Origin: Neptunomonas qingdaonensis
Lineage (GTDB): Bacteria > Pseudomonadota > Gammaproteobacteria > Pseudomonadales > Balneatricaceae
Assembly (NCBI RefSeq): GCF_900113275.1
Contig: NZ_FOOU01000004.1
Span: forward strand, 1 to 64,000
Length of the DNA: 64,000 bases
Direction of reading: 5' to 3'
The position numbers and the translations under genes were made by a program. The notes below the pieces were generated by a model that worked only from the letters and a program-made list of their open reading frames with translations, had not been told where the DNA came from and did no database searches. Below, one piece after another: positions 7,636-17,264 of the stretch (position 1 is its first letter; the number at the start of each line of letters is the position of its first letter).

Positions 7636-9417
7636 CTACGAGTGCTGCCCGTAAAGCCGGGCATACAGTCCATCTTGCTCAATCAATTGGCTATGCCCAC
7701 CCTCCTCAGCAACCAGGCCATCCTCAAAAACATACACATGATCAGCCTGTTTAACAGCACTAAGTCGATGCGCAATAATTATCGTTGTTCTATGCATCAG
7801 AAAACTTTGCAACGCTTCATGTAGGTGACGCTCTGTCTCTGTATCTAATGCCGATGTCGCCTCATCCAGAATAACCACTTTGGGGTCGGCCAATACCATA
7901 CGTGCTACCGCGAGCCTTTGCCTCTGCCCTCCTGATAAACGCACCCCCTGCCGCCCGACTACAGCATCCAAGCCATTTTCCAGCTCTTTAATAAACAGAT
8001 CCAACTGGGCAATTTTTAAAGCGCCCCATATCACCTCATCGCTAAACTCTTTTCCCATACAGAGGTTACTGCGTATCGTACCGTTAAACAAAGCGGGATG
8101 CTGTAACACAGTTGCTACATTATCTCTGACTACATCCAGCCCAATCTGCTCAACCGGAATACCATTAAAGCTGACCCGACCTTTTTGAGGGATGTAGAGC
8201 CCCAGCAGCACTTGGACAAATGTAGATTTCCCACCGCCACTGGCACCCACCAGTGCAATTTTCTGCCCTTTCTGTATGTTCAGAGACAGGCCTTTTAATA
8301 TCTCATTACCATTACGATAAGAAAAATGAACATCGTCTACTTCTATACTGATACTGTCTGACGATGCAAACGGATTGTGTACGCGGGGATACTGCGGCTC
8401 CTGTTCTAATTCCAATATCCTGTTTAATCGCGTAAGTGCCGCTTTCGCCCCATAATATGCATACTGAATACCTAACACTTCCTGAACAGGACCCATCATA
8501 AACCACAGATAGCCAAATACAGCCATCATTTGGCCAATAGATAAATCCGAAAAAACGACCATTAACATAGAGATAGCTCTGAACAGATCAAAACCTATCA
8601 TAAATACAAGAAAACTAAATCGACCTGCTGCTTCACTTTTCCATTCATAAGTACTCGATTCATTACGCACATGTCTGGCCGTATCAACAAGCTGATTCAG
8701 GTAATGCTGCTCTCTGTTACTCGCTCGAATCTGCTGAATCGCATCCAATGTTTCAGTCAGCGCCCCCTGAAACACTTCATATGATCTGTTTTCTCGTGTT
8801 TTAAGCTCCTTAACGCGCTTTCCAATCACCGTCGTAAAATAGATCACAACAGGGTTAAGAAACATAATAAATAGCGCCAACAACCAATGCATCCATAGCA
8901 AAATAATGGCGGTACCAATGATAGAAAGCGATGCGATTAATAAGCGACTGACTGAACTACCGATAAAACGATCAACGGTATCCAGGTCGGTAACGAAATG
9001 AGAGCTCACAGCACCGCTACCCAAGGTTTCATACTCTGCCATTGAGATACAACCCAAACGATGCAACATCATTTTTCTCATCCTGAAAATGATGTCCTTT
9101 GAAATGATCGTAAATTGTCGACCCTGCCATACGTTAAGTACCAGCGATATGGCACGCAGTACAACCGTAATCAGAAGTATCAATAAAATATAGAGCACCG
9201 GCCCATGCCACTGCGGTGAGAACAGAGGGCTCAGTGTGTTAATGAGTAAGCCGGGTTTCTCAAGCAGAACCTCATCAACCAGCAAAGGCATTAATAACGG
9301 CAGGGGTACCGAAGCAATGGTCGCCAGAATAGCAACCAGATTCGCCAGGACAAGCTCACGCTTGTGTTCCAGAGTAACTTTTAATATATAGTCCCAGCTA
9401 AATCGAAAAGGCTGCAT
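7636..9417 (-). CDS. ABC exporter, fused permease-ATPase
   Basis: 593 residues from ATG 9417, which has GGAG five bases upstream; a longer reading frame to 9483 lacks such a site. The N-terminal type I exporter membrane domain (about 20-320) has six hydrophobic helices. The nucleotide-binding domain (about 357-590) has Walker A GASGGGKST (391-399), signature LSGGQ (494-498), Walker B ending ILDEA (516-520), D-loop SALD and His550 of the switch. All catalytic residues are present, so it should be an active homodimeric exporter of the MsbA/drug-exporter type. Substrate cannot be told from sequence; no membrane-fusion or substrate gene is adjacent. Confidence 0.88.
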   Translation of the reverse strand: MQPFRFSWDYILKVTLEHKRELVLANLVAILATIASVPLPLLMPLLVDEVLLEKPGLLINTLSPLFSPQWHGPVLYILLILLITVVLRAISLVLNVWQGRQFTIISKDIIFRMRKMMLHRLGCISMAEYETLGSGAVSSHFVTDLDTVDRFIGSSVSRLLIASLSIIGTAIILLWMHWLLALFIMFLNPVVIYFTTVIGKRVKELKTRENRSYEVFQGALTETLDAIQQIRASNREQHYLNQLVDTARHVRNESSTYEWKSEAAGRFSFLVFMIGFDLFRAISMLMVVFSDLSIGQMMAVFGYLWFMMGPVQEVLGIQYAYYGAKAALTRLNRILELEQEPQYPRVHNPFASSDSISIEVDDVHFSYRNGNEILKGLSLNIQKGQKIALVGASGGGKSTFVQVLLGLYIPQKGRVSFNGIPVEQIGLDVVRDNVATVLQHPALFNGTIRSNLCMGKEFSDEVIWGALKIAQLDLFIKELENGLDAVVGRQGVRLSGGQRQRLAVARMVLADPKVVILDEATSALDTETERHLHEALQSFLMHRTTIIIAHRLSAVKQADHVYVFEDGLVAEEGGHSQLIEQDGLYARLYGQHS

Positions 9418-9496
9418 ATGACTCCATATTACTAATATACAAAAAAGAGCAGTCTTTATACCATATAGGCCGACGCCTATCACCGCGACAGAAACA

Positions 9497-9522
9497 AAAA
9501 CACCCGCTTTGGCGGGTGTTTT
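9497..9522 (-). terminator. Terminator of the ydcH-like gene
   Basis: AAAACACCCGC-TTT-GGCGGGTGTTTT hairpin, with a T-rich run on the minus strand just beyond. It separates the ydcH-like gene from the ABC exporter, implying that the exporter has its own promoter. Confidence 0.85.
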
Positions 9523-9580
9523 AAGCTCGGTGATTACGTCTTGCGAAATAAACCGCCAGACGACAGTCTGTTATGACTTT

Positions 9581-9823
9581 TTATGCAGTAGCACGCAACA
9601 TAGCATACAACTGATCTTTTAAATGAAGACGCTTAAGTTTCAACTCTTCTTCTGTGTGTGTCGCCACTGGCTCAGCTTCTGTCTCCATACGCTCAACCTT
9701 TTTGGTTACATCATGATATTCATCGAACAATTTAGAGAAATGCGCATCATTCATTTTAAGTGTGTGAATCTGTTCGCGATACTCAGGTAGTTCGTGTACT
9801 AAATCGTGATGTTCAATGCTCAT
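9581..9823 (-). CDS. ydcH: YdcH family protein (DUF465)
   Basis: 80 residues, a small charged alpha-helical protein with the DUF465 pattern: HHDLVHELPEYREQIHTLK, then FDEYHDVTKKVERME, then EEELKLKRLHLKDQLYAML. It is predicted to form a helical hairpin or coiled coil. Function is unknown, though the family is very common in proteobacteria. It is monocistronic with its own terminator. Confidence 0.85.
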   Translation of the reverse strand: MSIEHHDLVHELPEYREQIHTLKMNDAHFSKLFDEYHDVTKKVERMETEAEPVATHTEEELKLKRLHLKDQLYAMLRATA

Positions 9824-10061
9824 AGAGTGATTCCTTGGTGGGTTACATTATTGTTTTTTCTTCATACTCAGTATCACTTAAAAAAATCAAAGGTTCATTG
9901 ATGCTCATCAACATAGCCACGCGAATAACCTAAATCTGTATATGCAGAGCAGAATATCACCGTACTTATGTGCAATTTTTTACTTTTTACTCTCGACCTT
10001 CCACGCAACACAAGGTAGGTTATACACACTGATAATAGTCCACTACAGAGCCCTGCATTTC

Positions 10062-11342
10062 ATGGAAAGTCTGACACTTCAGCCCATCTCTTCTGTTGCC
10101 GGTGAGGTACAGATCCCAGGCTCAAAAAGCCTGTCAAACCGAATTCTACTGCTGGCAGCACTGGCAAAAGGTCAAACAACGATAACCAACCTTCTCGACA
10201 GTGATGATGTTCGCCATATGCTGACAGCATTAACCGCATTAGGTGTTCAATATCAGCTGTCTGACGATCGTCGCCAGTGCATTATCAAGGGTCGGGGAGA
10301 TACACTGGACAACACAAGCTCAGCTCTTTTTCTTGGAAATGCCGGCACCGCCATGCGACCTCTATGCGCCGCTCTTTGCCTGAGTCATGGCACATTTGAG
10401 CTAACCGGCGAACCACGCATGTATGAGCGCCCTATTGGTGACCTGGTCAATGCTTTACGAACACTGGGAGCTGATATCGACTACCTGGGTACAGAGGGAT
10501 ATCCGCCTTTGCGTATCAAAGCCAATGGCCTAAGCGGCGGCGAAGTAAGTATTAAAGGGAATATTTCCAGCCAGTTCCTGACTGCACTGTTAATGGCCGC
10601 CCCTATGGCCGACGGCGACCTCACTATTCATGTTGATGGTGAACTCGTTTCTAAACCCTATATCGATATCACCTTACATACCATGTCACTATTTGGTGTT
10701 GAGGTTATTAACAATAATTATCAGTCTTTTGTTATTCGCTCCGGCCAACAATACCGCTCACCCGGTGAAATTATGGTCGAGGGAGATGCATCCTCTGCCT
10801 CCTACTTCCTGGCCGCCGCGGCGATTGCGGGTGGCACAGTGCGAGTTTATGGCGTGGGAGCAGATAGCGTACAGGGCGATAAACGCTTTGCCGAAGTACT
10901 CGAAGCGATGGGTGCTCATGTGACATATGGCCCGACTTACATTGAAGTCAGCAAAGGCCGCGAGTTAACAGCCGTTGATATGGACTTAAACCATATCCCT
11001 GATGCTGCCATGACGATTGCCACTACTGCACTGTTTGCTAAAGGCACCACGGCTATCCGCAACATATATAACTGGCGCGTTAAGGAAACAGACCGACTGA
11101 CAGCGATGGCTACCGAATTACGTAAAGTAGGCGCAAGCGTTGTTGAAGGTGACGACTTCATTGAAGTCACCCCTCCGGTTCAGCTCCAGCATGCTGCGAT
11201 TGATACTTACGATGATCACCGCATGGCTATGTGCTTTTCACTCGTAGCGTTAAGTGATACACCGGTGACGATTAATGATCCGGGATGCACACGTAAAACA
11301 TTCCCCGAGTACTTCGACCTGTTTAAAAGTATCTGCCAATAA
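10062..11342 (+). CDS. aroA: 3-phosphoshikimate 1-carboxyvinyltransferase (EPSP synthase)
   Basis: 426 residues from ATG 10062, the usual length for proteobacterial AroA; an upstream extension to 9942 is not conserved-looking. It transfers the enolpyruvyl group of PEP to shikimate-3-phosphate in aromatic amino-acid synthesis. Visible family motifs include [19 protein letters not shown] near the N-terminus (active-site Lys and Ser), [22 protein letters not shown], the NHIPDAAMT catalytic Asp region, RVKETDRL and DDHRMAM near the C-terminus. Alone rather than in the common serC-pheA-aroA order. It ends at a strong hairpin. Confidence 0.95.
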   Translation: MESLTLQPISSVAGEVQIPGSKSLSNRILLLAALAKGQTTITNLLDSDDVRHMLTALTALGVQYQLSDDRRQCIIKGRGDTLDNTSSALFLGNAGTAMRPLCAALCLSHGTFELTGEPRMYERPIGDLVNALRTLGADIDYLGTEGYPPLRIKANGLSGGEVSIKGNISSQFLTALLMAAPMADGDLTIHVDGELVSKPYIDITLHTMSLFGVEVINNNYQSFVIRSGQQYRSPGEIMVEGDASSASYFLAAAAIAGGTVRVYGVGADSVQGDKRFAEVLEAMGAHVTYGPTYIEVSKGRELTAVDMDLNHIPDAAMTIATTALFAKGTTAIRNIYNWRVKETDRLTAMATELRKVGASVVEGDDFIEVTPPVQLQHAAIDTYDDHRMAMCFSLVALSDTPVTINDPGCTRKTFPEYFDLFKSICQ

Positions 11343-11347
11343 AAACT

Positions 11348-11384
11348 AAAAGGCGTGTCACTTATTATGACTGACACGCCTTTT
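11348..11384. terminator. Terminator between aroA and yeiH
   Basis: AAAAGGCGTGTCA (11348-11360) pairs with TGACACGCCTTTT (11372-11384), 11-base loop. The A and T flanks make it usable from both convergent genes. Confidence 0.88.
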
Positions 11385-11487
11385 AACAGATCCCTGAATA
11401 CTCTTCCCGCACAACCTAAGATTCCACACGTTTAAACTCATCCTCAAATTTCGTTTTATAGAGTCTCTGGTAACGCTAATAATATCG

Positions 11488-12522
11488 CTAGGCGACTATC
11501 AACCACTGATTCAGGTAGAACCCACCAAAGATCAACATGACAAACAACATCAACGACAAGACCATTGGCTTAGCCCCCGCTTGCCTGATAATGCTCCATC
11601 GCGTTTGAACACCTAAAGCCGCCATTGCTATTGCTAACGAGAACTGGCTAGCCAGCTGTAGCGTGCTTAATAACGCCTCAGGCAACAGCAACACACTATT
11701 GATACCTGACGCCGCCATAAAACCAAAAACAAACCATGGAATGGCAATCCCTCCCCCTGAGGTACGAGCTGAGTTGCGGTCACTACTGCGCAGAAGAAAC
11801 GCACTCAGGATAAAAATAAATGGCGCTAACATCATCACACGAATTAATTTAACAACTACAGCGTTTTGTAAGGCCTCTCCTCCTACAGCCTCCCCTGCGG
11901 CTACCGCTTGCGCTACTTCATGCACTGTACTGCCAATGTAAATCCCAAAGGCTTGCTCGCTCATGCCTGAAAACTGGTAAATAAACGGATAACTAAACAT
12001 GGCCAGCGTGCCAAATAGCACCACGCTCGCAACGGCAACCGTGACATGCTGCTGACGCGGTTTTAATACAGATTCAGTTGCAAGAATAGCCGCCGCGCCA
12101 CAAATAGCACTACCGACAGACGTCAGAATCGCCAACTCTTTATCTAATTTAAAGAAGCGTATACCGACATAAGTGCCTGCACAAAAGACACTGGTAATCA
12201 CCAGCATATCTAACACTATTGCTTGCCAACCGACGGAAATAATTTGCTGAAAGCTCAAGCTGAATCCAAATAGAATAATCCCTGCACGCAACAGCTTTTG
12301 CTGACAAAAGCAGATAAATGTAATCTCTTTACCCACCGCCACACGTGTATTCACGTGTCCAACAACCATACCCAACATGATAGCCAGTGGCAGAGCACTT
12401 AAACCGAACTGCGCGATGGCTGGCACTTTTGCCAGCAAAATAGCCAGAATCGCAATCAAGGGTAACGCTATCAATTGGGACATAAGAAACAATTCCGAAT
12501 AAAGATCTGTTGTGCTCATCAT
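11488..12522 (-). CDS. yeiH: YeiH family putative sulfate exporter (UPF0324)
   Basis: 344 residues with about ten hydrophobic helices. Family marks include LPLAIMLGMVVGH, KLLRAGIILFGFSLS, SVGSAICGAAAI and STVHEVAQ with charged residues inside the membrane, and AALGVQTR near the C-terminus. These are conserved across the YeiH/UPF0324 family. The family has been linked to export of sulfate or related anions, with weak experimental support. It is divergent from a LysR regulator, the same pairing as yeiH-yeiE in E. coli, which supports the assignment. Confidence 0.88.
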   Translation of the reverse strand: MMSTTDLYSELFLMSQLIALPLIAILAILLAKVPAIAQFGLSALPLAIMLGMVVGHVNTRVAVGKEITFICFCQQKLLRAGIILFGFSLSFQQIISVGWQAIVLDMLVITSVFCAGTYVGIRFFKLDKELAILTSVGSAICGAAAILATESVLKPRQQHVTVAVASVVLFGTLAMFSYPFIYQFSGMSEQAFGIYIGSTVHEVAQAVAAGEAVGGEALQNAVVVKLIRVMMLAPFIFILSAFLLRSSDRNSARTSGGGIAIPWFVFGFMAASGINSVLLLPEALLSTLQLASQFSLAIAMAALGVQTRWSIIRQAGAKPMVLSLMLFVMLIFGGFYLNQWLIVA

Positions 12523-12592
12523 CTACCTATACAAAAATTAAGTAAAATGGGATTATTAGATCTGACACATTAGAAAAACCGAACTATTTAAG

Positions 12593-13468
12593 ATGAACGC
12601 ATCTGTTAAGCAATTAAGAGTCTTTGAAGCCACCGCCAGACTCGGCCGGTTAACTGCCGCTGCCGATGAACAATCAATGAGCCAGTCAGCCGCCAGCCAA
12701 TCACTCAGAGAGCTTGAATCAACATTAAATTGCCCACTCTTCCAACGAGTAGGCCGCGAACTTATGATCACCGAAGCCGGCCGGGACATGCTGCCCAAGG
12801 TCAATCAGATCCTGCACCTATTAGACAGCCTTCAAACACCGGAAGACGGCCCAATAAGCGGTCCTTTACGCATTGCGGCCAGTGTTACCATAGCCAGTTA
12901 CCTACTCCCTCGCCTGCTTGCAGCATTTATCCGGCAACACCCAGAAGTAGTACCCGACGTTAAAATAGAGAATACGCAGCAAGTGATTGCCACCTTAGAA
13001 AAGGGACAGGCACATATAGGCTTAATCGAAGGCCCTGCTCAACATCGCCAATTAAAGATAACTCCCTGGCACGAAGACAAACTAGAAGTGTTTTGCCACA
13101 CAAGCCATCCCCAGGCACAAGCAGGGCAACTACTCCCATTGCAATTAGAACAACAACGCTGGATATTGCGTGAAGACGGCTCAGGAACCCGCCGAATCTT
13201 TGATAGCGCCATGCAAGCCCTTAATATTCAGGCACATGTCGCTTTTGCATTAAACCGGCAAGAAGCCATTAAACAATCAGTGAAAGCAGGGCTAGGCGTG
13301 GGCTGTTTGTCGCAACTAGCTATCATTGAAGAGGTAAAGTTAGGCAGCTTAGTCGTGCTCAACACCCCATTGGAATTAACCCGGCGCTTTTCCCTCGTGA
13401 TTCAGCCTTCACATAACAACAGGCTAACCAAAACGTTTATTGAGTTTGTTAATTCACAAACTCAATAA
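12593..13468 (+). CDS. LysR-type regulator divergent from yeiH (YeiE-like)
   Basis: 291 residues. The N-terminal winged helix-turn-helix (about 3-62) reads LRVFEATARLGRLTAAADEQ and SQSAASQSLRELE. The effector-binding domain (about 90-290) starts GPLRIAASVTIASYLLP. LysR regulators usually control the divergently transcribed neighbour, here yeiH, from the 70-base region between the two start codons. In E. coli YeiE holds this position. The ligand is unknown; a sulfite or sulfur-anion link is inference from context only. Confidence 0.85.
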   Translation: MNASVKQLRVFEATARLGRLTAAADEQSMSQSAASQSLRELESTLNCPLFQRVGRELMITEAGRDMLPKVNQILHLLDSLQTPEDGPISGPLRIAASVTIASYLLPRLLAAFIRQHPEVVPDVKIENTQQVIATLEKGQAHIGLIEGPAQHRQLKITPWHEDKLEVFCHTSHPQAQAGQLLPLQLEQQRWILREDGSGTRRIFDSAMQALNIQAHVAFALNRQEAIKQSVKAGLGVGCLSQLAIIEEVKLGSLVVLNTPLELTRRFSLVIQPSHNNRLTKTFIEFVNSQTQ

Positions 13469-13676
13469 ATTGAAAGCAGATATAGCTGTGCTCAAATTTA
13501 GCAACAAGCTAATCCTCCCTTTTTAAACATACTAACAGTTGACGCTCTGGCATCATTAATAGCAGTTTTCCGCCATCGGCGGTCTGTGGCCGTTCATGAT
13601 GTAAGCGCCACTGGAAGCGGATCAAAAAGCGGCTAAACTTTTTTCTGTTCGATACTTAGACTTGTTATAAACATTT

Positions 13677-13997
13677 TCAATGTCGATCATTAACATGATT
13701 CACAAATCGATCAAGCTGATTTTTCAAACGCTCGTTCTCTCTGAGCAAGACATCTTTTTGCTGCAGTAAATCGATGACTATCGCAATCGACACCCAGTCG
13801 ATATCAAGATCATGGTACAGCCGAATCGCTTTCTTCATCCAATGAACGCTGTTTAATTCAAAAATCCAGTCATTGATATCATTACCGGCTAGTGGTTCAG
13901 CAATCCCATGCTCAACCACCTCAATGACCATGGTTTCGGTTATACCTTCTTGTACACACAGCTCTTGTAATGAAATCCCCAATACAATATCAGACAT
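13677..13997 (-). CDS. cbpM: CbpM, MerR-like chaperone modulator
   Basis: 106 residues from ATG 13997, with GGGAG upstream; the start lies one base after the cbpA stop. The pattern is that of CbpM: an N-terminal MSDIVLGISLQELCVQEGI, a short MerR-like recognition region, WIFELNSVHWMKKAIRLYHDL and a C-terminal leucine-rich coiled coil (LLQQKDVLLRENERLKNQ). In E. coli CbpM binds the J-domain of CbpA and blocks its DnaJ-like and DNA-binding activities. Close coupling to cbpA supports this. Confidence 0.9.
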   Translation of the reverse strand: MSDIVLGISLQELCVQEGITETMVIEVVEHGIAEPLAGNDINDWIFELNSVHWMKKAIRLYHDLDIDWVSIAIVIDLLQQKDVLLRENERLKNQLDRFVNHVNDRH

Positions 13998-13998
13998 T

Positions 13999-14946
13999 CT
14001 ATTTCTCCCATTCTGATCTGGGATCAAAAGCCGATATATCAGACAACGACTGCCACAACGCTTTTGATTCTTTGTTGGTATTTTTTGGTATTACAATTTT
14101 GAAGATAACATACAAATCGCCAGTGCCATTTTTCATTGGTAAACCTTTGCCTTTAATTCTCAGCTTTTGGCCCGACTGACTATTCGGCGGCACACTCAAA
14201 CTAATCTTGCCTGTCAGGGTAGGCAAAGTCACTTTTGCTCCCAAAGCTGCTTCCCAAGGAGCAACAGGCAAAGTTATCAGTAAATTATGGCCCTCCACAT
14301 CGAACATAGGGTGAGGTATAAGACGGATATGCAAATAAAGATCACCGTTAGGTGCGTCTCCTTGCCCGGGTGCGCCCTGCCCTTTTAATCGAATCCGTTC
14401 ACCATCAGAAACACCCTTGGGTATTTTCACTTTCAGGGATTTTTTGACTTCCGTTACCCGGCCATTTTCAAAGACCGGCATCCGATATTCTATGGGCTTT
14501 GCTACATCAGACATAATTTCTTCAAGAAATACCGGCATTTCGATCTCTACATCCTGACCGCGTGCAGCATCTTGTTTGAAGTCACTATAACCCTGGAAGC
14601 CTCCACTTCTGTTACCAAAGGCAGATTTAAAAAAGTCGGCAAAGTCACCCTCAAATTGGGCGCTACCCGATGACTTGCCTCTGCCCCCTTGCCAACCTGG
14701 CGGCGGCTCAAAACCTTTATCGCGCTGCCCCCCGTAGCGACGTAATTCATCATACTCGGCACGGCGTTCGGCATTTTTTAATACTTCATAGGCTCCAGCC
14801 ACTTCTTTAAATTTTTCTTCGGCGCCCTCTTCGGGATTGACGTCAGGGTGATATTTACGAGCAAGCTTACGATAGGCTGTTTTAATGGTTTTGGCATCCG
14901 CATCGGGCGCGACCCCGAGTAACTTGTAATAATCTTTAAATTCCAT
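13999..14946 (-). CDS. cbpA: CbpA, DnaJ-class co-chaperone and curved-DNA-binding protein
   Basis: 315 residues from ATG 14946, with GGAAGG just upstream; starts [12 protein letters not shown] as in CbpA. The J-domain (about 5-70) has HPD at 33-35, needed to stimulate DnaK. A Gly/Phe-rich linker (about 75-125) follows, then two C-terminal client-binding domains ([41 protein letters not shown]). There is no zinc-finger domain, which separates it from DnaJ. It is transcribed with cbpM. Confidence 0.92.
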   Translation of the reverse strand: MEFKDYYKLLGVAPDADAKTIKTAYRKLARKYHPDVNPEEGAEEKFKEVAGAYEVLKNAERRAEYDELRRYGGQRDKGFEPPPGWQGGRGKSSGSAQFEGDFADFFKSAFGNRSGGFQGYSDFKQDAARGQDVEIEMPVFLEEIMSDVAKPIEYRMPVFENGRVTEVKKSLKVKIPKGVSDGERIRLKGQGAPGQGDAPNGDLYLHIRLIPHPMFDVEGHNLLITLPVAPWEAALGAKVTLPTLTGKISLSVPPNSQSGQKLRIKGKGLPMKNGTGDLYVIFKIVIPKNTNKESKALWQSLSDISAFDPRSEWEK

Positions 14947-15170
14947 AACACCTTCCATATATGCCTTTGCGTCACATACAGCACTATTCTGACGCCATTA
15001 TTTTCAACACTATAAACCTAACTTGATACGTATAGCATGTTTAAATATTCGGTTTATTTGTGCTTGATAAAAAAACAAAAATAAACAAACGAAAAAAGAA
15101 AGAGATTGGATATCGCATCAGCTATCTATGGACTTACCGCCACATCTTGGCGGGCAGTAACGAATAAGAA

Positions 15171-15482
15171 TCAGCTTTTAGAGCCACCCTGGCAGGTTGG
15201 TGAAGGCATTACTTTGCCGTTTTTCCTGGCCCACTCTTCCTCGGTATACAGGTGCATTGCTAACGCATGAATCGGACTTTGTAACTCGGCTGCCAGAATC
15301 TTGTAGATCATCTGATGACGCTGCACTAATCGCTTACCGGCGAAGTCATCCGAAACAAGCACAAGCTTAAAGTGGCTGTCGGTTGCCGGGCCCGAGTGCA
15401 TATGGCTTTCATTAGCGATTTGTAATTCACTTACGTTGATATCCGCACGTAATTTATCTTCAACAACGATCGCAATACTCAT
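15171..15482 (-). CDS. bolA: BolA family protein
   Basis: 103 residues. BolA marks include SHFKLVLVSDDFAGKRLVQR with the conserved His-Phe-Lys, then HQMIYKILAAEL, IHALAMHLYTEEEW and the C-terminal SPTCQGG seen in true BolA rather than IbaG. BolA works with monothiol glutaredoxins in Fe-S handling and affects cell shape and stationary-phase gene expression. It follows the DUF3422 gene by one base and is probably cotranscribed with it. Confidence 0.9.
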   Translation of the reverse strand: MSIAIVVEDKLRADINVSELQIANESHMHSGPATDSHFKLVLVSDDFAGKRLVQRHQMIYKILAAELQSPIHALAMHLYTEEEWARKNGKVMPSPTCQGGSKS

Positions 15483-15483
15483 C

Positions 15484-16842
15484 TTATTTCTTCACCTTAT
15501 TACGTATTTTTTCATCAGCAAGATCAGCATCTCGCTGCTCTTTTGCCAATGCCAGAAAATGCTTATGGATTTTGCGCGTCGCTAACCACACTCCGCTAAT
15601 AACCAAGGGTACAGCAACACCTAACGCCAGATTTTTATTGAAACTTAAACCGCTATCATAGGCAGCATCCATCATTATTTTTATCAGCCCTACCGCATAA
15701 TAACTAATGGCGGCAACCGATAAACCCTCAACAGTGTGCTGCATCATCAACTGGATCTTGGAGCGACGGTCCATCGAGGCCAACAACTGCTGGTTTTGTG
15801 CCTGAATCGACAGCTCAACACGCGTTCGCATCATATCAGACACCCTGTCGATACGCTTCGACATATCTTCAAGACGCTCCCCCACCGATTGGCATGTGCG
15901 TACCGCAGGCGTTAAGCGACGTGTCAAAAACTCGGTCACTGTTAAGTGCCCTGATACCTCATCTTCACGTAACTCAACCAACCGCTTTAGCACCAGCTCA
16001 TGGTAAGCCTGCGTCGCGCTAAAGCGGAAGGTGGTTTTGGCTCGGTAATCTTCGACGCGGGCAGCCATATAGGTCAACTCTGACAGTACCTCTTGCTCGT
16101 TAATCTCAGCATTTTCAGACAAGCGATGGGTAAGGTTTGCCAGTTGCCTATCCATAGAAGCCAATTGCGGTGCACATTCACGCGCCAGCGGTAATGCAAT
16201 CAGAGTCATTAACCGGTAAGTTTCTATCTCCATAATTCGCTGCGCCAGACGCCCTAGCTGACTATCACTCATGCGTTTGTTACAGATCAGAAAACGTCCG
16301 AATCCATCGCTGTGTAAGCGTAGTGTTGTCCATACTCTGGCATCACCTTGCTGCGGACTGCTGCCGACCAGACGCATTCCTTCGAAAAAGCTTTTGACCC
16401 GAGGCAGCATTGCCTCATCGTCTCCTGTCGACTCTTCAATCGCCAGATGAAAGGCAGTCACTACCTCTCCGGGTATCGCCTCCAGCCAGCCAGCGGGCAA
16501 AGGCGGCGCACCTGAGACATCAAATGGCCCTGCTCCTGCAGGAATATCAAAGTTAACGAAGGTGTAAGCGGTAAACTCAAGATGTTTTTCGCGACGTATC
16601 CTCAGCCCCCCCAAATCATATTGAATGCAGACTTCATCCTCCTCCGGGGGCGTTACATCAAATGCATTAAAGAGGATTTTAAGATGCTCAAACTGTTCCT
16701 CACGCTGCGCATCATTACAAAAAACGGCTAAATGCATTACCCGGGCAGGGCTGGGAATAACCTGAAACGGGCGCGAATGCATCTCTTCATACAAAGCTTC
16801 ACGTTGCGGATGAAAAACCATACTCATAAAGCCATCACTCAC
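15484..16842 (-). CDS. DUF3422 family membrane protein
   Basis: 452 residues. The N-terminus has FHPQREALYEEMHSRPF, typical of DUF3422. A long, mainly helical middle with coiled-coil character follows (about 215-370; RVEDYRAKTTFRFSATQAYHELV). Near the C-terminus are two hydrophobic segments (GLSVAAISYYAVGLIKIMM; NLALGVAVPLVISGVWLA). Function is unknown. The start codon overlaps the stop of the upstream 123-residue gene by four bases (ATGA), so the two are translationally coupled, with bolA next. Confidence 0.85.
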   Translation of the reverse strand: MSDGFMSMVFHPQREALYEEMHSRPFQVIPSPARVMHLAVFCNDAQREEQFEHLKILFNAFDVTPPEEDEVCIQYDLGGLRIRREKHLEFTAYTFVNFDIPAGAGPFDVSGAPPLPAGWLEAIPGEVVTAFHLAIEESTGDDEAMLPRVKSFFEGMRLVGSSPQQGDARVWTTLRLHSDGFGRFLICNKRMSDSQLGRLAQRIMEIETYRLMTLIALPLARECAPQLASMDRQLANLTHRLSENAEINEQEVLSELTYMAARVEDYRAKTTFRFSATQAYHELVLKRLVELREDEVSGHLTVTEFLTRRLTPAVRTCQSVGERLEDMSKRIDRVSDMMRTRVELSIQAQNQQLLASMDRRSKIQLMMQHTVEGLSVAAISYYAVGLIKIMMDAAYDSGLSFNKNLALGVAVPLVISGVWLATRKIHKHFLALAKEQRDADLADEKIRNKVKK

Positions 16843-17210
16843 TCTGCCAGTTTATCTAAGGGAGCCACTAACAACACCTCATCAGAAACATCAAAGGCCA
16901 TGACCTGATTAGCACATTCAAACCATTGCAAAAACAACTCATAGGATAAGTTTTCAGGCCAATGATCAGCAAACTCATCCCATGCTGTCAGCTCATTTTT
17001 GAAGATCATCTCCCAGGAATGTTTAAGAAGTTCGTTAAAATCGGCTTCTTCATCGACCTCATCAATCAGATATACATTGCCTTCTTTGCGTAGCTCTTGT
17101 AATGAGAGTGGCTCGTCCATCCCGTCCGGATCGACTGGCAAAGCAGCTATCCATTGCGCAAAAGGCGCCCGAGCTAATAAGGTAATGGCGGACCTGTTTA
17201 ATAGTTTCAT
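16839..17210 (-). CDS. Conserved hypothetical protein, 123 aa
   Basis: An acidic, soluble, probably alpha-helical protein. It contains FAQWIAALPVDPD, SLQELRKEGNVYLID, then WEMIFKNELTAWDEFADHWPENLSYELFLQWF, and resembles unnamed small gammaproteobacterial proteins that share these Trp-rich patterns. No catalytic motif is visible. First gene of a tight minus-strand operon with the DUF3422 gene (4-base overlap) and bolA. I cannot assign a function. Confidence 0.75.
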   Translation of the reverse strand: MKLLNRSAITLLARAPFAQWIAALPVDPDGMDEPLSLQELRKEGNVYLIDEVDEEADFNELLKHSWEMIFKNELTAWDEFADHWPENLSYELFLQWFECANQVMAFDVSDEVLLVAPLDKLAE

Positions 17211-17264
17211 GATGCGTTACTTACCTATTCTCTTTATACTCTGGGAAACAAAACTCGATCTATA